Part shown: piece by piece, positions 43,248-52,471 of the stretch
How the letters are laid out: each line of letters begins with the position of its first letter
Position numbering within the stretch: the stretch's first letter is position 1
DNA from: Kosakonia sp. SMBL-WEM22
GTDB lineage: Bacteria > Pseudomonadota > Gammaproteobacteria > Enterobacterales > Enterobacteriaceae
Assembly: GCF_014490785.1 (NCBI RefSeq)
Contig: NZ_CP051488.1
Coordinates: 3,224,001 to 3,288,000, forward strand
Reading direction: 5' to 3'
Length of the DNA stretch: 64,000 bases
The notes under the pieces: generated by a model
Told to the model about the DNA's origin: nothing
The model's input: only the letters and a program-made list of their open reading frames with translations
The model's database searches: none
Made by a program: the position numbers and the translations under genes

Positions 43248-44258
43248 TTACTTCTTGCGCGCGTATTTCAGGGAGTCCAGCGCCACGGCGAAGATGATGA
43301 TCCCGCCCTTGATGATGTACTGCCAGTAAGGGTTGATGCCGATGTAGGTCAGACCGTAGTTGATAACGGTAAAGATAATCACACCGGTCACTACGCCCAG
43401 CACCGTACCCACACCGCCGCTGAAGGAGACGCCACCTACCACGCACGCGGCAATCGCGTCGAGCTCATACATAAAGCCGAGGTTGTTGGTCGCCGAGCCA
43501 ATACGGCCCGCTTCCAGCAGCCCACCGAAGGCGTAGAAGACGCCGGAGAGGGCATAGATCATCAGCAGGTTCAGCGCGACGTTCACACCGGAAACTTTTG
43601 CCGCTTCCGGGTTACCACCGATAGCGAAAATGTTCTTACCGAAGCGGGTTTTGTTCCACAGCACCCAGACAAACGCCACGGCGATCAGCGCGTAGAAGGT
43701 GATGTAGGAGAGGCGGAAGCTGCCGAGGGCAATAAAGCCCTGCGTAAAGGTGGAGAAGCCGCTGTCGAAGCCGGAGATCGGCGACGCGCCAACAAAGTCG
43801 TAATAAAGGGAGTTGATACCGTAAACAATAATCATCGTACCCAGCGTGGTGATAAACGGCGTCACATTGAGGTAAGCGATGATAATGCCGTTGATAAGAC
43901 CGATAATCGCGCCGATAGCGCAGACGATCAGCACCACCACGATAATCGGCATCGTTGCCATCTCCGGGAACACCTTGTTGGCGTTCTCCATCGATTGCAG
44001 CAGCGTTGCTGCCACCACTGCCGCCAGCCCGACCTGACGTCCGGCGGAGAGGTCGGTGCCCTGGGTCACAATCAGCCCCGCGACGCCGAGTGCGATAATA
44101 ATACGCACCGACGACTGGGTTAAAATATTACTTAAGTTCAGCAGGCTTAAAAACGTAGGATCCTGGAAAATAATAATCGCCAGCAACACTAAAAGAACGA
44201 CGTAAATACCGCCATCTTTCAGATAAGTGAGAAAAGTCTTTTTATTTAACGCACTCAT
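43248..44258 (-). CDS. mglC: Galactose/methyl-galactoside ABC permease MglC
   Basis: Inner-membrane channel of the high-affinity galactose importer. 336 aa, E. coli length; about 8-10 helices. Seen: GLIVTQGTDLSAGRQVG and GNPEAAKVSGVN, motifs of the RbsC/MglC family. Starts 15 bp after mglA. Confidence 0.96.
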   Translation of the reverse strand: MSALNKKTFLTYLKDGGIYVVLLVLLAIIIFQDPTFLSLLNLSNILTQSSVRIIIALGVAGLIVTQGTDLSAGRQVGLAAVVAATLLQSMENANKVFPEMATMPIIVVVLIVCAIGAIIGLINGIIIAYLNVTPFITTLGTMIIVYGINSLYYDFVGASPISGFDSGFSTFTQGFIALGSFRLSYITFYALIAVAFVWVLWNKTRFGKNIFAIGGNPEAAKVSGVNVALNLLMIYALSGVFYAFGGLLEAGRIGSATNNLGFMYELDAIAACVVGGVSFSGGVGTVLGVVTGVIIFTVINYGLTYIGINPYWQYIIKGGIIIFAVALDSLKYARKK

Positions 44259-44273
44259 GAGGAGCCCCTGATC

Positions 44274-45794
44274 TTAAAGGTGCAAAGACGCAAGACGGAG
44301 GATTTCGTTTTGCGTTGTCGTTTTAGTATCAACAATTCCGGCGACGAGGCCATTGCTCATTACCAGAATACGGTCAGTGATGCCTAACAACTCAGGCATT
44401 TCAGAGGAGATAATAATGATCCCCTTCTCTCTTTTCGCCAGCTCAGCAATCAGCTGATAAATTTCAAACTTCGCACCCACGTCAATACCGCGCGTCGGTT
44501 CATCAAGCATCAAAATTTCCGGCTGGGTTAATAACCAGCGTCCAATAATGACTTTCTGCTGATTACCACCGGAAAGTGAACCGATTTGCGTACGGTGGCC
44601 AGGGGTTTTCACCCGCATTGAGTCAATTACCCATTGGGTATCGCTCTTCATGCGGCTGTTATCCAGAAGGCCCACCTTGTTACGGTAGTTCTGAATATTG
44701 GAGATTAATGAGTTAAATCCAATATCCAGATAAGCATAAATACCGGTCGAGCGGCGCTCTTCAGTCACCAGGGCAAAGCCGTTATTAATGGCTTCATTGG
44801 CGGTATGGTTATTAATCGCCTTACCGTGCAGCTTAATGGTGCCGCCCGATTTCTCGCGGATACCAAACAGCGTTTCCACGATATCGGTACGTTTCGCACC
44901 CACAAGCCCGGCAATGCCGAGAATCTCGCCCTTGCGCAGATCAAAGCTCACATCACGAATCGACGGCTGACGCAGAGAGGTGAGATTACGCACCTCCAGA
45001 ATGGTCTCGCCCGGCGTGTTGTGCTTATCCGGGAAGCGCTGGTTCAGGGAGCGGCCGACCATCATGGCGATGATCTTATCCATGTCCAGCCCTTCCAGCG
45101 GCTGGGTGGCGATCCACTGACCGTCGCGCAGCACGGTAATCTCATCGCACAGCTGGAATATCTCTTCCATTTTGTGCGAGATATAAACAATACCGCAGCC
45201 ACGCTCTTTCAGCTTACGGATAATTTTAAACAGATGGTTGACCTCTTTTTCGGTCAGCGATGATGTCGGCTCATCCATAATGACGATTTTGGCGTCATAG
45301 GAGAAGGCTTTCGCAATTTCGATCATCTGCATCTGGGAAACGGATAATGTCCCGACACGTGCACGGGGATCGATATCAATATCCAGCTCATCAAAGATGG
45401 CTTTCGTGTCCTGGTACATCTTATCCTGATCGACAAACATGCCTTTGGTCGGGTAACGCCCGAGCCACATGTTATCCATCACCGAGCGCTGTAATACCAG
45501 GTTCAACTCCTGGTGTACCATCGAAATACCGTTTTCCAGCGCCTCTTTAGCGGAGTGGAAATCGATCTCTTTACCCTGAAATAGAATGCTGCCGGAATCT
45601 TTTTGGTAGATCCCAAAAAGGCATTTTAATAATGTCGATTTACCCGCACCGTTTTCACCCATCAATGCATGAATAGAGTGAGGACGGACTTTTAAATTGA
45701 CATTATCGAGCGCCTTTACGCCGGGAAAGGACTTGTTGATATTGCTCATTTCCAACAAGAATTCACCTGACGACTGAGTATTATTGCTGACCAT
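44274..45794 (-). CDS. mglA: Galactose/methyl-galactoside ABC ATPase MglA
   Basis: 506 aa from ATG at 45794 (AGGTAGAATT before it). Two fused ABC domains: the first has Walker A GENGAGKST, QMQMIEIA in place of LSGGQ and Walker B IVIMDEPTSSL. The second has a degenerate Walker A (GLVGAKRTD) and an intact LSGGNQQK. This asymmetry is the family rule. Forms a complex with MglC and MglB. Confidence 0.97.
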   Translation of the reverse strand: MVSNNTQSSGEFLLEMSNINKSFPGVKALDNVNLKVRPHSIHALMGENGAGKSTLLKCLFGIYQKDSGSILFQGKEIDFHSAKEALENGISMVHQELNLVLQRSVMDNMWLGRYPTKGMFVDQDKMYQDTKAIFDELDIDIDPRARVGTLSVSQMQMIEIAKAFSYDAKIVIMDEPTSSLTEKEVNHLFKIIRKLKERGCGIVYISHKMEEIFQLCDEITVLRDGQWIATQPLEGLDMDKIIAMMVGRSLNQRFPDKHNTPGETILEVRNLTSLRQPSIRDVSFDLRKGEILGIAGLVGAKRTDIVETLFGIREKSGGTIKLHGKAINNHTANEAINNGFALVTEERRSTGIYAYLDIGFNSLISNIQNYRNKVGLLDNSRMKSDTQWVIDSMRVKTPGHRTQIGSLSGGNQQKVIIGRWLLTQPEILMLDEPTRGIDVGAKFEIYQLIAELAKREKGIIIISSEMPELLGITDRILVMSNGLVAGIVDTKTTTQNEILRLASLHL

Positions 45795-45878
45795 AATTCT
45801 ACCTTGTTGGCCTGGCATATCATTTTTATAAAAGGGCGTATTAAATAATACGCCCAGTGAGAACGGTCGAACTAACTC

Positions 45879-46877
45879 TTATTTACCGGTAATTTCCGCC
45901 AGGTTGTCTTTATCAACGCCGACGTAAGGAATACGGACAATCTTGTTCTCAATTTTCCAGCTGGTGCCATCTGCCGCACCTTTGCCATCAGCAAGGTTTT
46001 TCGCCAGATCGAAGGTCGCTTTCGCCTGGTTGTTGGCATCGTTCAGCACGGTACCGGCCATCGCGCCCGATTTCACCAGCGCCAGCGCTTCTGGCAGTGC
46101 ATCCACGCCAAATACCGGAATCGAGGATTTGTTGTGCGCTTTCAGCGCTTCCACCGCACCCATCGCCATCGCATCGTTGTTGGCGATCACCACTTCGATT
46201 TTATTGGCATTCGGGCCAGAGAGCCACGCATCCATTTTGTCTTTCGCCTGAGCGGTGTCCCACATGGCAGTATCTAATGCCAGCTGCTGGGTTTTGATGC
46301 CCTTGTCGTTCAGCTCTTTGACAACGTAGGTGGTACGCGCTTCAGCATCCGGGTGGCCCGGCTCGCCTTTCAGCAGCACAAACTGAATCTGACCATCTTT
46401 GTTCAGATCCCAGCCCGGGTTGGCCGCCCAGTGTTTGGCAATCAGGTCGCCCTGAATCACGCCGGACTCTTTGGAGTCGGTGCCGACATAATAAGCTTTG
46501 TCATAGCTGTCCAGCGCTTTGCGGGAAGGCTCTTTGTTGAAGAAAACGATAGGCACGTTCTGACCGCGCGCTTTTTCAATTACCGTGCCCGCTGCAGCCG
46601 GGTCAACCAGGTTGATGGCAAGGGCTTTAACCCCTTTTGCCAGCAGGACATCGATCTGATCGTTCTGTTTGGATTGGTCGTTCTGGGAGTCGTTCATCAG
46701 CAGCTGAACATCCGGCGCCGCTTTACCATCTTTCTCAATCGCCTTACGCACAACGGACATAAAGTTGTCGTCATATTTATAGATGGTCACACCAATACGG
46801 GTATCCGCTGCGTGTGCGGCTGCGCCAAACAGCATGCTTGCCATGACAGCAGACAGAGTCAACACCTTCTTATTCAT
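45879..46877 (-). CDS. mglB: D-galactose/D-glucose-binding protein MglB
   Basis: Periplasmic receptor for galactose transport and chemotaxis through Trg. 332 aa. Signal peptide ends AAHAADT; the mature part keeps KYDDNFMS, the calcium-binding loop DLNKDGQIQ and VIANNDAMAMG with sugar-contact residues. First gene of mglBAC. Confidence 0.98.
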   Translation of the reverse strand: MNKKVLTLSAVMASMLFGAAAHAADTRIGVTIYKYDDNFMSVVRKAIEKDGKAAPDVQLLMNDSQNDQSKQNDQIDVLLAKGVKALAINLVDPAAAGTVIEKARGQNVPIVFFNKEPSRKALDSYDKAYYVGTDSKESGVIQGDLIAKHWAANPGWDLNKDGQIQFVLLKGEPGHPDAEARTTYVVKELNDKGIKTQQLALDTAMWDTAQAKDKMDAWLSGPNANKIEVVIANNDAMAMGAVEALKAHNKSSIPVFGVDALPEALALVKSGAMAGTVLNDANNQAKATFDLAKNLADGKGAADGTSWKIENKIVRIPYVGVDKDNLAEITGK

Positions 46878-47128
46878 GGTATCTCCGGTTTTATTATATG
46901 CAGGGTAGTGCTTGTGAATAATGCTCGGCGGGTCAGTATGTTAAGAAGAGGTTACTGACACCCGACGTCCACGCTAAAAAAATCAATCGTCCGTGTTCGG
47001 TAACGCTCCAGAAGATCGCTTTATCCGATGCTTTTACGTGAACGTTTCATTAAAAATGAATACTCACCGTTACATCGTGTTTCAGCTTCCAAAACGCTGA
47101 CATCATAGTCAGCGCCTTGTTAAGATAC

Positions 47129-47161
47129 TGTGAATTTACTCACAGATTGAAAACGGTTACA
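47129..47161 (-). promoter_or_regulatory. mgl control region: CRP site and GalS/GalR operator
   Basis: TGTGA-ATTTAC-TCACA (47129-47144, consensus CRP) lies beside TGAAAACGGTTACA (47148-47161), a gal-type operator with central CG. The E. coli mgl promoter has the same CRP and external operator pair. It lies 250 bp upstream of mglB and 10 bp after the galS stop; the 294-bp spacer holds nothing else I can name. Confidence 0.85.
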
Positions 47162-47171
47162 TCGCGACGCA

Positions 47172-48197
47172 TTACGAGTTAGTGATCGGCACCACACTTT
47201 GTCGCAACGCCACGGAATGACGGCGCACAATCGTCGGCATAAAGCAGTGTGCCGCCTGCGGATCGAGCTTGCCCGCAGCCCCCTGCAGTGCCAGCTCCGT
47301 CGCCAGCCGTGCCATTGACGCTACCGGGTAGCGCACGGTGGTTAATTGCGGGTCGGTGTAACGGGCAATCGGGATATCATCGAAACCAATCAGTGAGAGA
47401 TGCTGTGGCACCGCAATGCCATTATCTTTCAGCGCCGTCAGCGCGCCCGCCGCCATGCTGTCGTTGTAGGCGAAAACGGCGGTGAGTTGCAGGTTGCGCC
47501 CCAGCAGTTCCACCATCGCCGCCTCCCCGCCCTGCATATCCGGCGAACCGGTGCCAACCCAGCTGTCCGGCGCGGCAATGCCCTGCTCTTCCAGCGCGCG
47601 GAACCACCCTTCGCGGCGTAAATCGTTATCTTCAATCTGGTGGCTGGAGGCCAAATAACCGATGCGTTGATGGCCGTTATTAAGCAGCATGCGCGTCGCC
47701 ATCACCGCCCCGCTGACGTTATCAAGGCAGACGCAGCGATGGGCATAACCGGGCACCACGCGATTGATCAGCACCATGCCGGGGATCTGCTCCATAAAGC
47801 CCGTCAGCTCTTCGTCGCTGAGCGCTTTTGAATGCACAATCAGGGCGTTACAGCGCTGACGTATCAGCACCTCAATGGCGTGGCGCTCTTTTTCCGCCTC
47901 GTGGTAGCTGTTGCCAATCAGCACATATTTTTGATGCTCCTGCGCGACGGTATCGACCGCTTTGACCAGTGCGCCGAAGAAGGCATCGGAGACATCCATC
48001 ACGATCACGCCAATGGTGTCGCTCACCTGCGTTGCCAGCGCCTGGGCGTTAGCGTTCGGGCGATAACCGAGCTGGGCGACCGCCTGCATCACGGTTTCAC
48101 GCGTCTCCTGGCTCACCAGGGCGCTGTTGTTGAGTACGCGGGAAACCGTTGCGACGGAGACGTTCGCATGACGGGCAACGTCACGAATGGTGATCAT
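47172..48197 (-). CDS. galS: mgl repressor/galactose isorepressor GalS
   Basis: LacI-family repressor, 341 aa. N-terminal helix-turn-helix TIRDVARHANVSVATVSRVLN with hinge region, then a sugar-binding fold (IGVIVMDVSDAFFGAL, VFAYNDSMAAGAL, GFDDIPIARYTDP). Galactose should release it from the mgl operator. Upstream of mglBAC as in E. coli. Confidence 0.96.
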   Translation of the reverse strand: MITIRDVARHANVSVATVSRVLNNSALVSQETRETVMQAVAQLGYRPNANAQALATQVSDTIGVIVMDVSDAFFGALVKAVDTVAQEHQKYVLIGNSYHEAEKERHAIEVLIRQRCNALIVHSKALSDEELTGFMEQIPGMVLINRVVPGYAHRCVCLDNVSGAVMATRMLLNNGHQRIGYLASSHQIEDNDLRREGWFRALEEQGIAAPDSWVGTGSPDMQGGEAAMVELLGRNLQLTAVFAYNDSMAAGALTALKDNGIAVPQHLSLIGFDDIPIARYTDPQLTTVRYPVASMARLATELALQGAAGKLDPQAAHCFMPTIVRRHSVALRQSVVPITNS

Positions 48198-48287
48198 TTT
48201 TTCCCACCTTGTCTGAATGGCGGCACGTCACAGGCACCCCCTGGGTAAAGTAAGGAGGCTATTCTGGCAGTCGCGGTGGCTTTGCTA

Positions 48288-48322
48288 CGTGAGAGGCATC
48301 ACATCAATGGAAACGGTTACAT
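48288..48322 (-). promoter_or_regulatory. galS control region: CRP site and gal operator
   Basis: CGTGA-GAGGCA-TCACA (48288-48303, one mismatch) and GGAAACGGTTACAT (48309-48322) repeat the pair seen upstream of mglB, about 100 bp before galS. This supports CRP activation and autorepression of galS. Confidence 0.75.
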
Positions 48323-48352
48323 CGCATTTGTTAACGATTGTGATCCAGATCG

Positions 48353-49513
48353 TTATCTGCTTGTAGGCGGTAATGCGCTGCCCGCCGCACGAGCGGTGAG
48401 TTGCCGCCATAGCCACTCAACCGGCCCCTGGCGAAAACGCCTGAGCCACAGCACGGAGAAGAGGATATTAACCGCCCAGACGGCGGGGACGATTGCCAGC
48501 AACTGCAGGCGGTCAAAGCGCATAAACAGACCGAAGTGGTTAAACAACGTGGTACAGATCAGCGTCTGCAACAGGTAGTTAGTGAGCGCCATGCGCCCGA
48601 CGCAGGCAATGGCGCTCGCCAGTTTGCTGGCGCAGATCTGCGGCCAGAAACCCCACGCCAGCGCCGCATAGCCGATGGCCTGCACCGGCGCGCTCAGCTC
48701 CCGCGGTGCCTGTAAAAAGAAGGCGCACCAGCGGTAAGACCAGCCCAGCTGCCACTGAGCGATGATGGCCGGAATATTGATAACCATTCCTGTGACCACC
48801 AGCAGCGCGCCAACGCGCCGGTAGTGGCGCAGCGGGAACTGCCCTCTCATCCAGCCGCTGCGCATCAGCGCGGCACCGATTAACATCAGCCCGGCCAGCT
48901 GCCAGCCATACTGCACGCCGAGCGCCAGCAGGGCGTTTGAGAAAAGATCGCTGCGGTTGCTCAACGCTTCCCGCAGCGTGCCGCTGGTGCGCCACCAGGC
49001 TTCATACTGCACGTTTGCGGCATCAGGTAGCCAGGCGTTGTTCGGCGTGGTACCGGAGATTGCCCCCAGCAGCAGCAACACAACAATCCCGATGAGATAG
49101 AGCACCACACCGGTATGTAACATTGCTTTCACGCTCTGCGCATCGCGAATCATTCGCCAGCCGATAAGCCCCACCAGGCCATAAGCCAGCAGAATATCGC
49201 CTTCCCAGAAGAAGAGTGCGTGAATGAAACCGAGCAGCACCAGCAGCGTCAGGCGCGACTGGATCCAGCGCTTGCCGCGCGGCAGCAACATCTGCAACCC
49301 GGCACCAAAGAGAATAGCGAACAGCGAGAGAAATTTAACCTGCGCGAAAAGGTCGAGCAGCGCCCAGGTCCAGGCATCATGCAGGGTGATGTCGCCATAC
49401 CAGGCGGGATTGAGATAGGCCGCCTTCGGCAGACCAAAGGCGGTGATATTGAGCAGCAGGATGCCGAGAATGGCGAGGCCACGGATAAAATCGAGCGTGA
49501 CGCTCCTTCCCAT
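48353..49513 (-). CDS. yeiB: Inner membrane protein YeiB (DUF418)
   Basis: 386 aa with about ten helices. Starts MGRSVTLDFIRGLAILGILLLN; the C-terminal DUF418 part has RMALTNYLLQ and RFRQGPVEWLWRQLT. Function unknown; the fold is related to acyltransferase-3-like membrane proteins. 17 bp after folE, so co-transcribed. Confidence 0.94.
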   Translation of the reverse strand: MGRSVTLDFIRGLAILGILLLNITAFGLPKAAYLNPAWYGDITLHDAWTWALLDLFAQVKFLSLFAILFGAGLQMLLPRGKRWIQSRLTLLVLLGFIHALFFWEGDILLAYGLVGLIGWRMIRDAQSVKAMLHTGVVLYLIGIVVLLLLGAISGTTPNNAWLPDAANVQYEAWWRTSGTLREALSNRSDLFSNALLALGVQYGWQLAGLMLIGAALMRSGWMRGQFPLRHYRRVGALLVVTGMVINIPAIIAQWQLGWSYRWCAFFLQAPRELSAPVQAIGYAALAWGFWPQICASKLASAIACVGRMALTNYLLQTLICTTLFNHFGLFMRFDRLQLLAIVPAVWAVNILFSVLWLRRFRQGPVEWLWRQLTARAAGSALPPTSR

Positions 49514-49530
49514 ATCGGCGGCTCCTGCAA

Positions 49531-50196
49531 TCAGTTAGTGTGGCGAACGGCGCGCAGGAACTCCTGGCGGGTGTTCTGGCTCGACTTAAACAGGCCACCG
49601 AGCGAGGTGGTAGTCGTGGCGCTGGTGGCATCGCGAATGCCGCGCGCTTTCACACAATAATGGACCGCATCAATCGATACCGCGACATTGTTGGTGCCAA
49701 GCAGAGTTTGCAGCGCGGTGAGGATCTGCTGGGTCAGGCGCTCCTGAACCTGCGGGCGCTGGGCGAAGAACTGCACAATGCGGTTAATTTTCGACAGCCC
49801 AATTACCGACTCTTTCGGGATGTAAGCGACCGTCGCTTTACCGTCGATGGTGACAAAGTGGTGTTCGCAGGTGCTGGTGAGCGTAATGTCGCGCACGGTC
49901 ACCATCTCATCGACCTTCATCTTATTTTCAATGACGGTGATTTTTGGGAAATTGGCGTAATCGAGGCCGGAGAAGATCTCATCGACATACATTTTGGCGA
50001 TGCGATGCGGCGTTTCCATCAGGCTGTCATCATTCAGATCGAGATTGAGCAGCTGCATAATCTCGGTCATATGGCCGGCGATAAGGCGTTTACGGGTTTC
50101 ATTATCCATTTGCACCGGGGGGCGCAGCGGGGTTTCCAGACCACGGGCAACCAGCGCCTCGTGCACCAGCGCCGCTTCTTTACTGAGTGATGACAT
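49531..50196 (-). CDS. folE: GTP cyclohydrolase I
   Basis: First step of tetrahydrofolate synthesis: GTP to dihydroneopterin triphosphate. 221 aa. Zinc ligands Cys110, His113 and Cys181 (STCEHHF; HYCVKARG), and substrate loop HRIAKMY. Decamer in E. coli. First gene of folE-yeiB. Confidence 0.97.
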   Translation of the reverse strand: MSSLSKEAALVHEALVARGLETPLRPPVQMDNETRKRLIAGHMTEIMQLLNLDLNDDSLMETPHRIAKMYVDEIFSGLDYANFPKITVIENKMKVDEMVTVRDITLTSTCEHHFVTIDGKATVAYIPKESVIGLSKINRIVQFFAQRPQVQERLTQQILTALQTLLGTNNVAVSIDAVHYCVKARGIRDATSATTTTSLGGLFKSSQNTRQEFLRAVRHTN

Positions 50197-50322
50197 ATTT
50201 TCTTCTTCTCCTGCAGGTATGGCGTGCTTCGCGTGTTGCGGCGAAGTGAGGCAACATTGTGCGTGAGGTCGCGCACATAATCCAGCCCCGCCGGGGATAA
50301 TTATTGAAATCGCCGCTGCCTT

Positions 50323-51450
50323 TCAGGCGCGCCGTTTCCACACCAGAACACCGCCAATCACCAGCGCAACTGCCGCGATACCGAGCGCCGGTTCAAGGCG
50401 TCCGGTAAGCCAGGTCGAGAGCGCAGAGGTCATCGGACCGACCAGCTGCCCGACGGCATAGCCGGTGGTGAGCAGGCCCGCCATATAGCGCGCGTGGTAG
50501 GGTGCCAGCTCGCGGCCATAGAGCAATGAAAGCTGCACCGCGCAGAGAAAACCGCCGCCGACCAGCACCGCGCCGCACACCAGACCGCTCATCCCTGGCA
50601 GAAGCCAGGCCGCCAGCACGCCAGCGCCCTGCAACCAGAGCACGAACGCCAGCCGCTGATGGCTCTGCCCGCAGTGGCGCAGCAGAATACTCAGGCCGAT
50701 ACCGATGACTGCAGCGAGGCCAAAGACCGGCCAGACAAACTGGGCAAACAGGCTGCCGGGAAAGCGCAGCGCTGCCATCTGTGACAAAAAGGTGGCGGGC
50801 AGAATATAACCAAAGCCGGCCAGGGTGTAGCTCCAGACCAACCGTTTTAGATCCGTCGTCAGGTGCAGAGGCTGCGTCTTAATCTCCGGGCGGTGCCACT
50901 CGCCGGGCTTGGGTAAGTAACGGGCAATCAGCGCCACCAGCAGCAGCGCCAGCACGCCATACACTTGCCAGGCGCCAGCAGCGCTTAACCCTTTGGCCTG
51001 AATCGCCACCGCCAGCAAACCGCTTAACGCGATGCCCGCACCCGGCCCGGCAAACACCGCCGCGCTGAGGCCCGGCTTTCCGGCATGGGCCAGACGCTCA
51101 TTGGTCCAGGCGGCAATCAGCACCATTCCCCAGCCGCTCATCGCGCCGATAATGAGCCGGATCGCGCCATGCAGCAGCGCGTTGTCCGCCAGCGCAGAAA
51201 GGAAAGTGAGCAGCACCGCGCCGCTAATGCCGAGCCACAAGCGCACTTCGATATGCTGCTTCGCGCGCATCGCATCCCAGGCACCGAGCAGATAGCCAAG
51301 GTAGTTAATGGCTGCCACCAGGGCGGCGCTGGTGAGGGTAAGCTGGCCGTCGCGGATCATCAGCGGCACCTGGGGCGTAAAGGCAAAGCGGCCAATCCCC
51401 ATTACCACCACCAGCACAATAAAACCGCACAGCGCGATGCGTAGCGCCAT
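50323..51450 (-). CDS. MFS transporter, YbfB/YjiJ type
   Basis: 375 aa with about twelve helices; the N-terminus GRFAFTPQVPLMIRDG and INYLGYLLGA follow the YbfB/YjiJ family pattern. The transported substrate is unknown and could be an export function. E. coli K-12 has no such gene between folE and yeiG. Divergent from yeiG with 149 bp between. Confidence 0.82.
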   Translation of the reverse strand: MALRIALCGFIVLVVVMGIGRFAFTPQVPLMIRDGQLTLTSAALVAAINYLGYLLGAWDAMRAKQHIEVRLWLGISGAVLLTFLSALADNALLHGAIRLIIGAMSGWGMVLIAAWTNERLAHAGKPGLSAAVFAGPGAGIALSGLLAVAIQAKGLSAAGAWQVYGVLALLLVALIARYLPKPGEWHRPEIKTQPLHLTTDLKRLVWSYTLAGFGYILPATFLSQMAALRFPGSLFAQFVWPVFGLAAVIGIGLSILLRHCGQSHQRLAFVLWLQGAGVLAAWLLPGMSGLVCGAVLVGGGFLCAVQLSLLYGRELAPYHARYMAGLLTTGYAVGQLVGPMTSALSTWLTGRLEPALGIAAVALVIGGVLVWKRRA

Positions 51451-51599
51451 CTCCGCCCCCGAATGTTAATGTAAAGTTATGTTTATGATGCAGTATGTTG
51501 CGCAGGGGCGGAAGTGAAAGTTACTCACAGCAGTGTGAATTATCTGTATTATGCAGGGTTATCACTCTGTTTATCTCTGTGAAACCTGAGGAGCCCCGC

Positions 51600-52436
51600 A
51601 TGGAATTGCTCGAAGAGCACCGCTGTTTTGAAGGCTGGCAGCAGCGCTGGCGTCACGACTCCAGCGTCCTGAACTGCGCCATGACGTTCAGCATCTTTTT
51701 ACCGCCGCAGCGTAGCGATGCGCGCCCGCCGGTGCTTTACTGGCTCTCCGGCCTGACCTGCAACGATGAGAACTTCACCACCAAAGCGGGTGCGCAGCGC
51801 GTCGCCTCTGAATTAGGCATTGTGCTGGTGATGCCAGATACCAGCCCGCGCGGCGATGAAGTGGCCGACGTCGACAGTTACGATCTGGGTAAAGGGGCCG
51901 GCTTCTATCTCAACGCCACGCAGCAACCGTGGGCCAGCCACTACCGAATGTTTGATTATCTGCGCGATGAACTCCCGGCGCTTATCCAGAGCGAGTTTAA
52001 CGTCAGCACCCAAGCGGCAATTAGCGGCCACTCAATGGGTGGACACGGCGCGCTGATTATGGCGCTGAAAAACCCTGGCCGTTACACCAGCGTCTCCGCC
52101 TTCGCGCCAATTGTGAACCCGCTGCAGGTGCCGTGGGGGCAGAAAGCCTTTAACGCCTATTTAGGTGAGGATGCCAGCCAGTGGCGCGAGTGGGACAGCT
52201 GTGCGCTGATGCTGGAAAGCCGCGAAGGTGACGCCATTCCGACCCTTATCGATCAGGGGGACAGCGATCAGTTCCTCGCCGATCAACTACAACCGGCGCG
52301 GTTGGCAGAAGTGGCGCGGCAGAAAAGCTGGCCACTGACCCTGCGTATTCAGCCGGGGTACGATCACAGCTACTTCTTTATCGCCTCGTTTATTGAAGAT
52401 CATCTGCGCTTCCATGCGCAGCACCTCTTCCGCTAA
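51600..52436 (+). CDS. yeiG: S-formylglutathione hydrolase YeiG
   Basis: Esterase-D family enzyme of formaldehyde detoxification. ATG at 51600 (GAGGAG before it) gives 278 aa, the E. coli length; a 35-codon upstream extension has no ribosome site. Seen: CNDENF, PDTSPRGDEV, nucleophile Ser145 in GHSMGG and a catalytic His in GYDHSYFFI. Confidence 0.95.
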   Translation: MELLEEHRCFEGWQQRWRHDSSVLNCAMTFSIFLPPQRSDARPPVLYWLSGLTCNDENFTTKAGAQRVASELGIVLVMPDTSPRGDEVADVDSYDLGKGAGFYLNATQQPWASHYRMFDYLRDELPALIQSEFNVSTQAAISGHSMGGHGALIMALKNPGRYTSVSAFAPIVNPLQVPWGQKAFNAYLGEDASQWREWDSCALMLESREGDAIPTLIDQGDSDQFLADQLQPARLAEVARQKSWPLTLRIQPGYDHSYFFIASFIEDHLRFHAQHLFR

Positions 52437-52441
52437 GCGAC

Positions 52442-52465
52442 ACCCCGGCGTTTTCCCGCCGGGGT
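52442..52465. terminator. Stem-loop between convergent yeiG and cirA
   Basis: ACCCCGGCG / CGCCGGGGT, 9 bp with a 6-base loop, 5 bp after the yeiG stop and 6 bp before the cirA stop. GC-rich stem without a real U-tract on either side; probably shared. Confidence 0.65.
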
Positions 52466-52471
52466 CTCTCA

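Noticed and set aside
43179..44123. 314-codon open frame on + opposite mglC
   Set aside because: Shadow of mglC; His/Asp/Arg-rich with no family.
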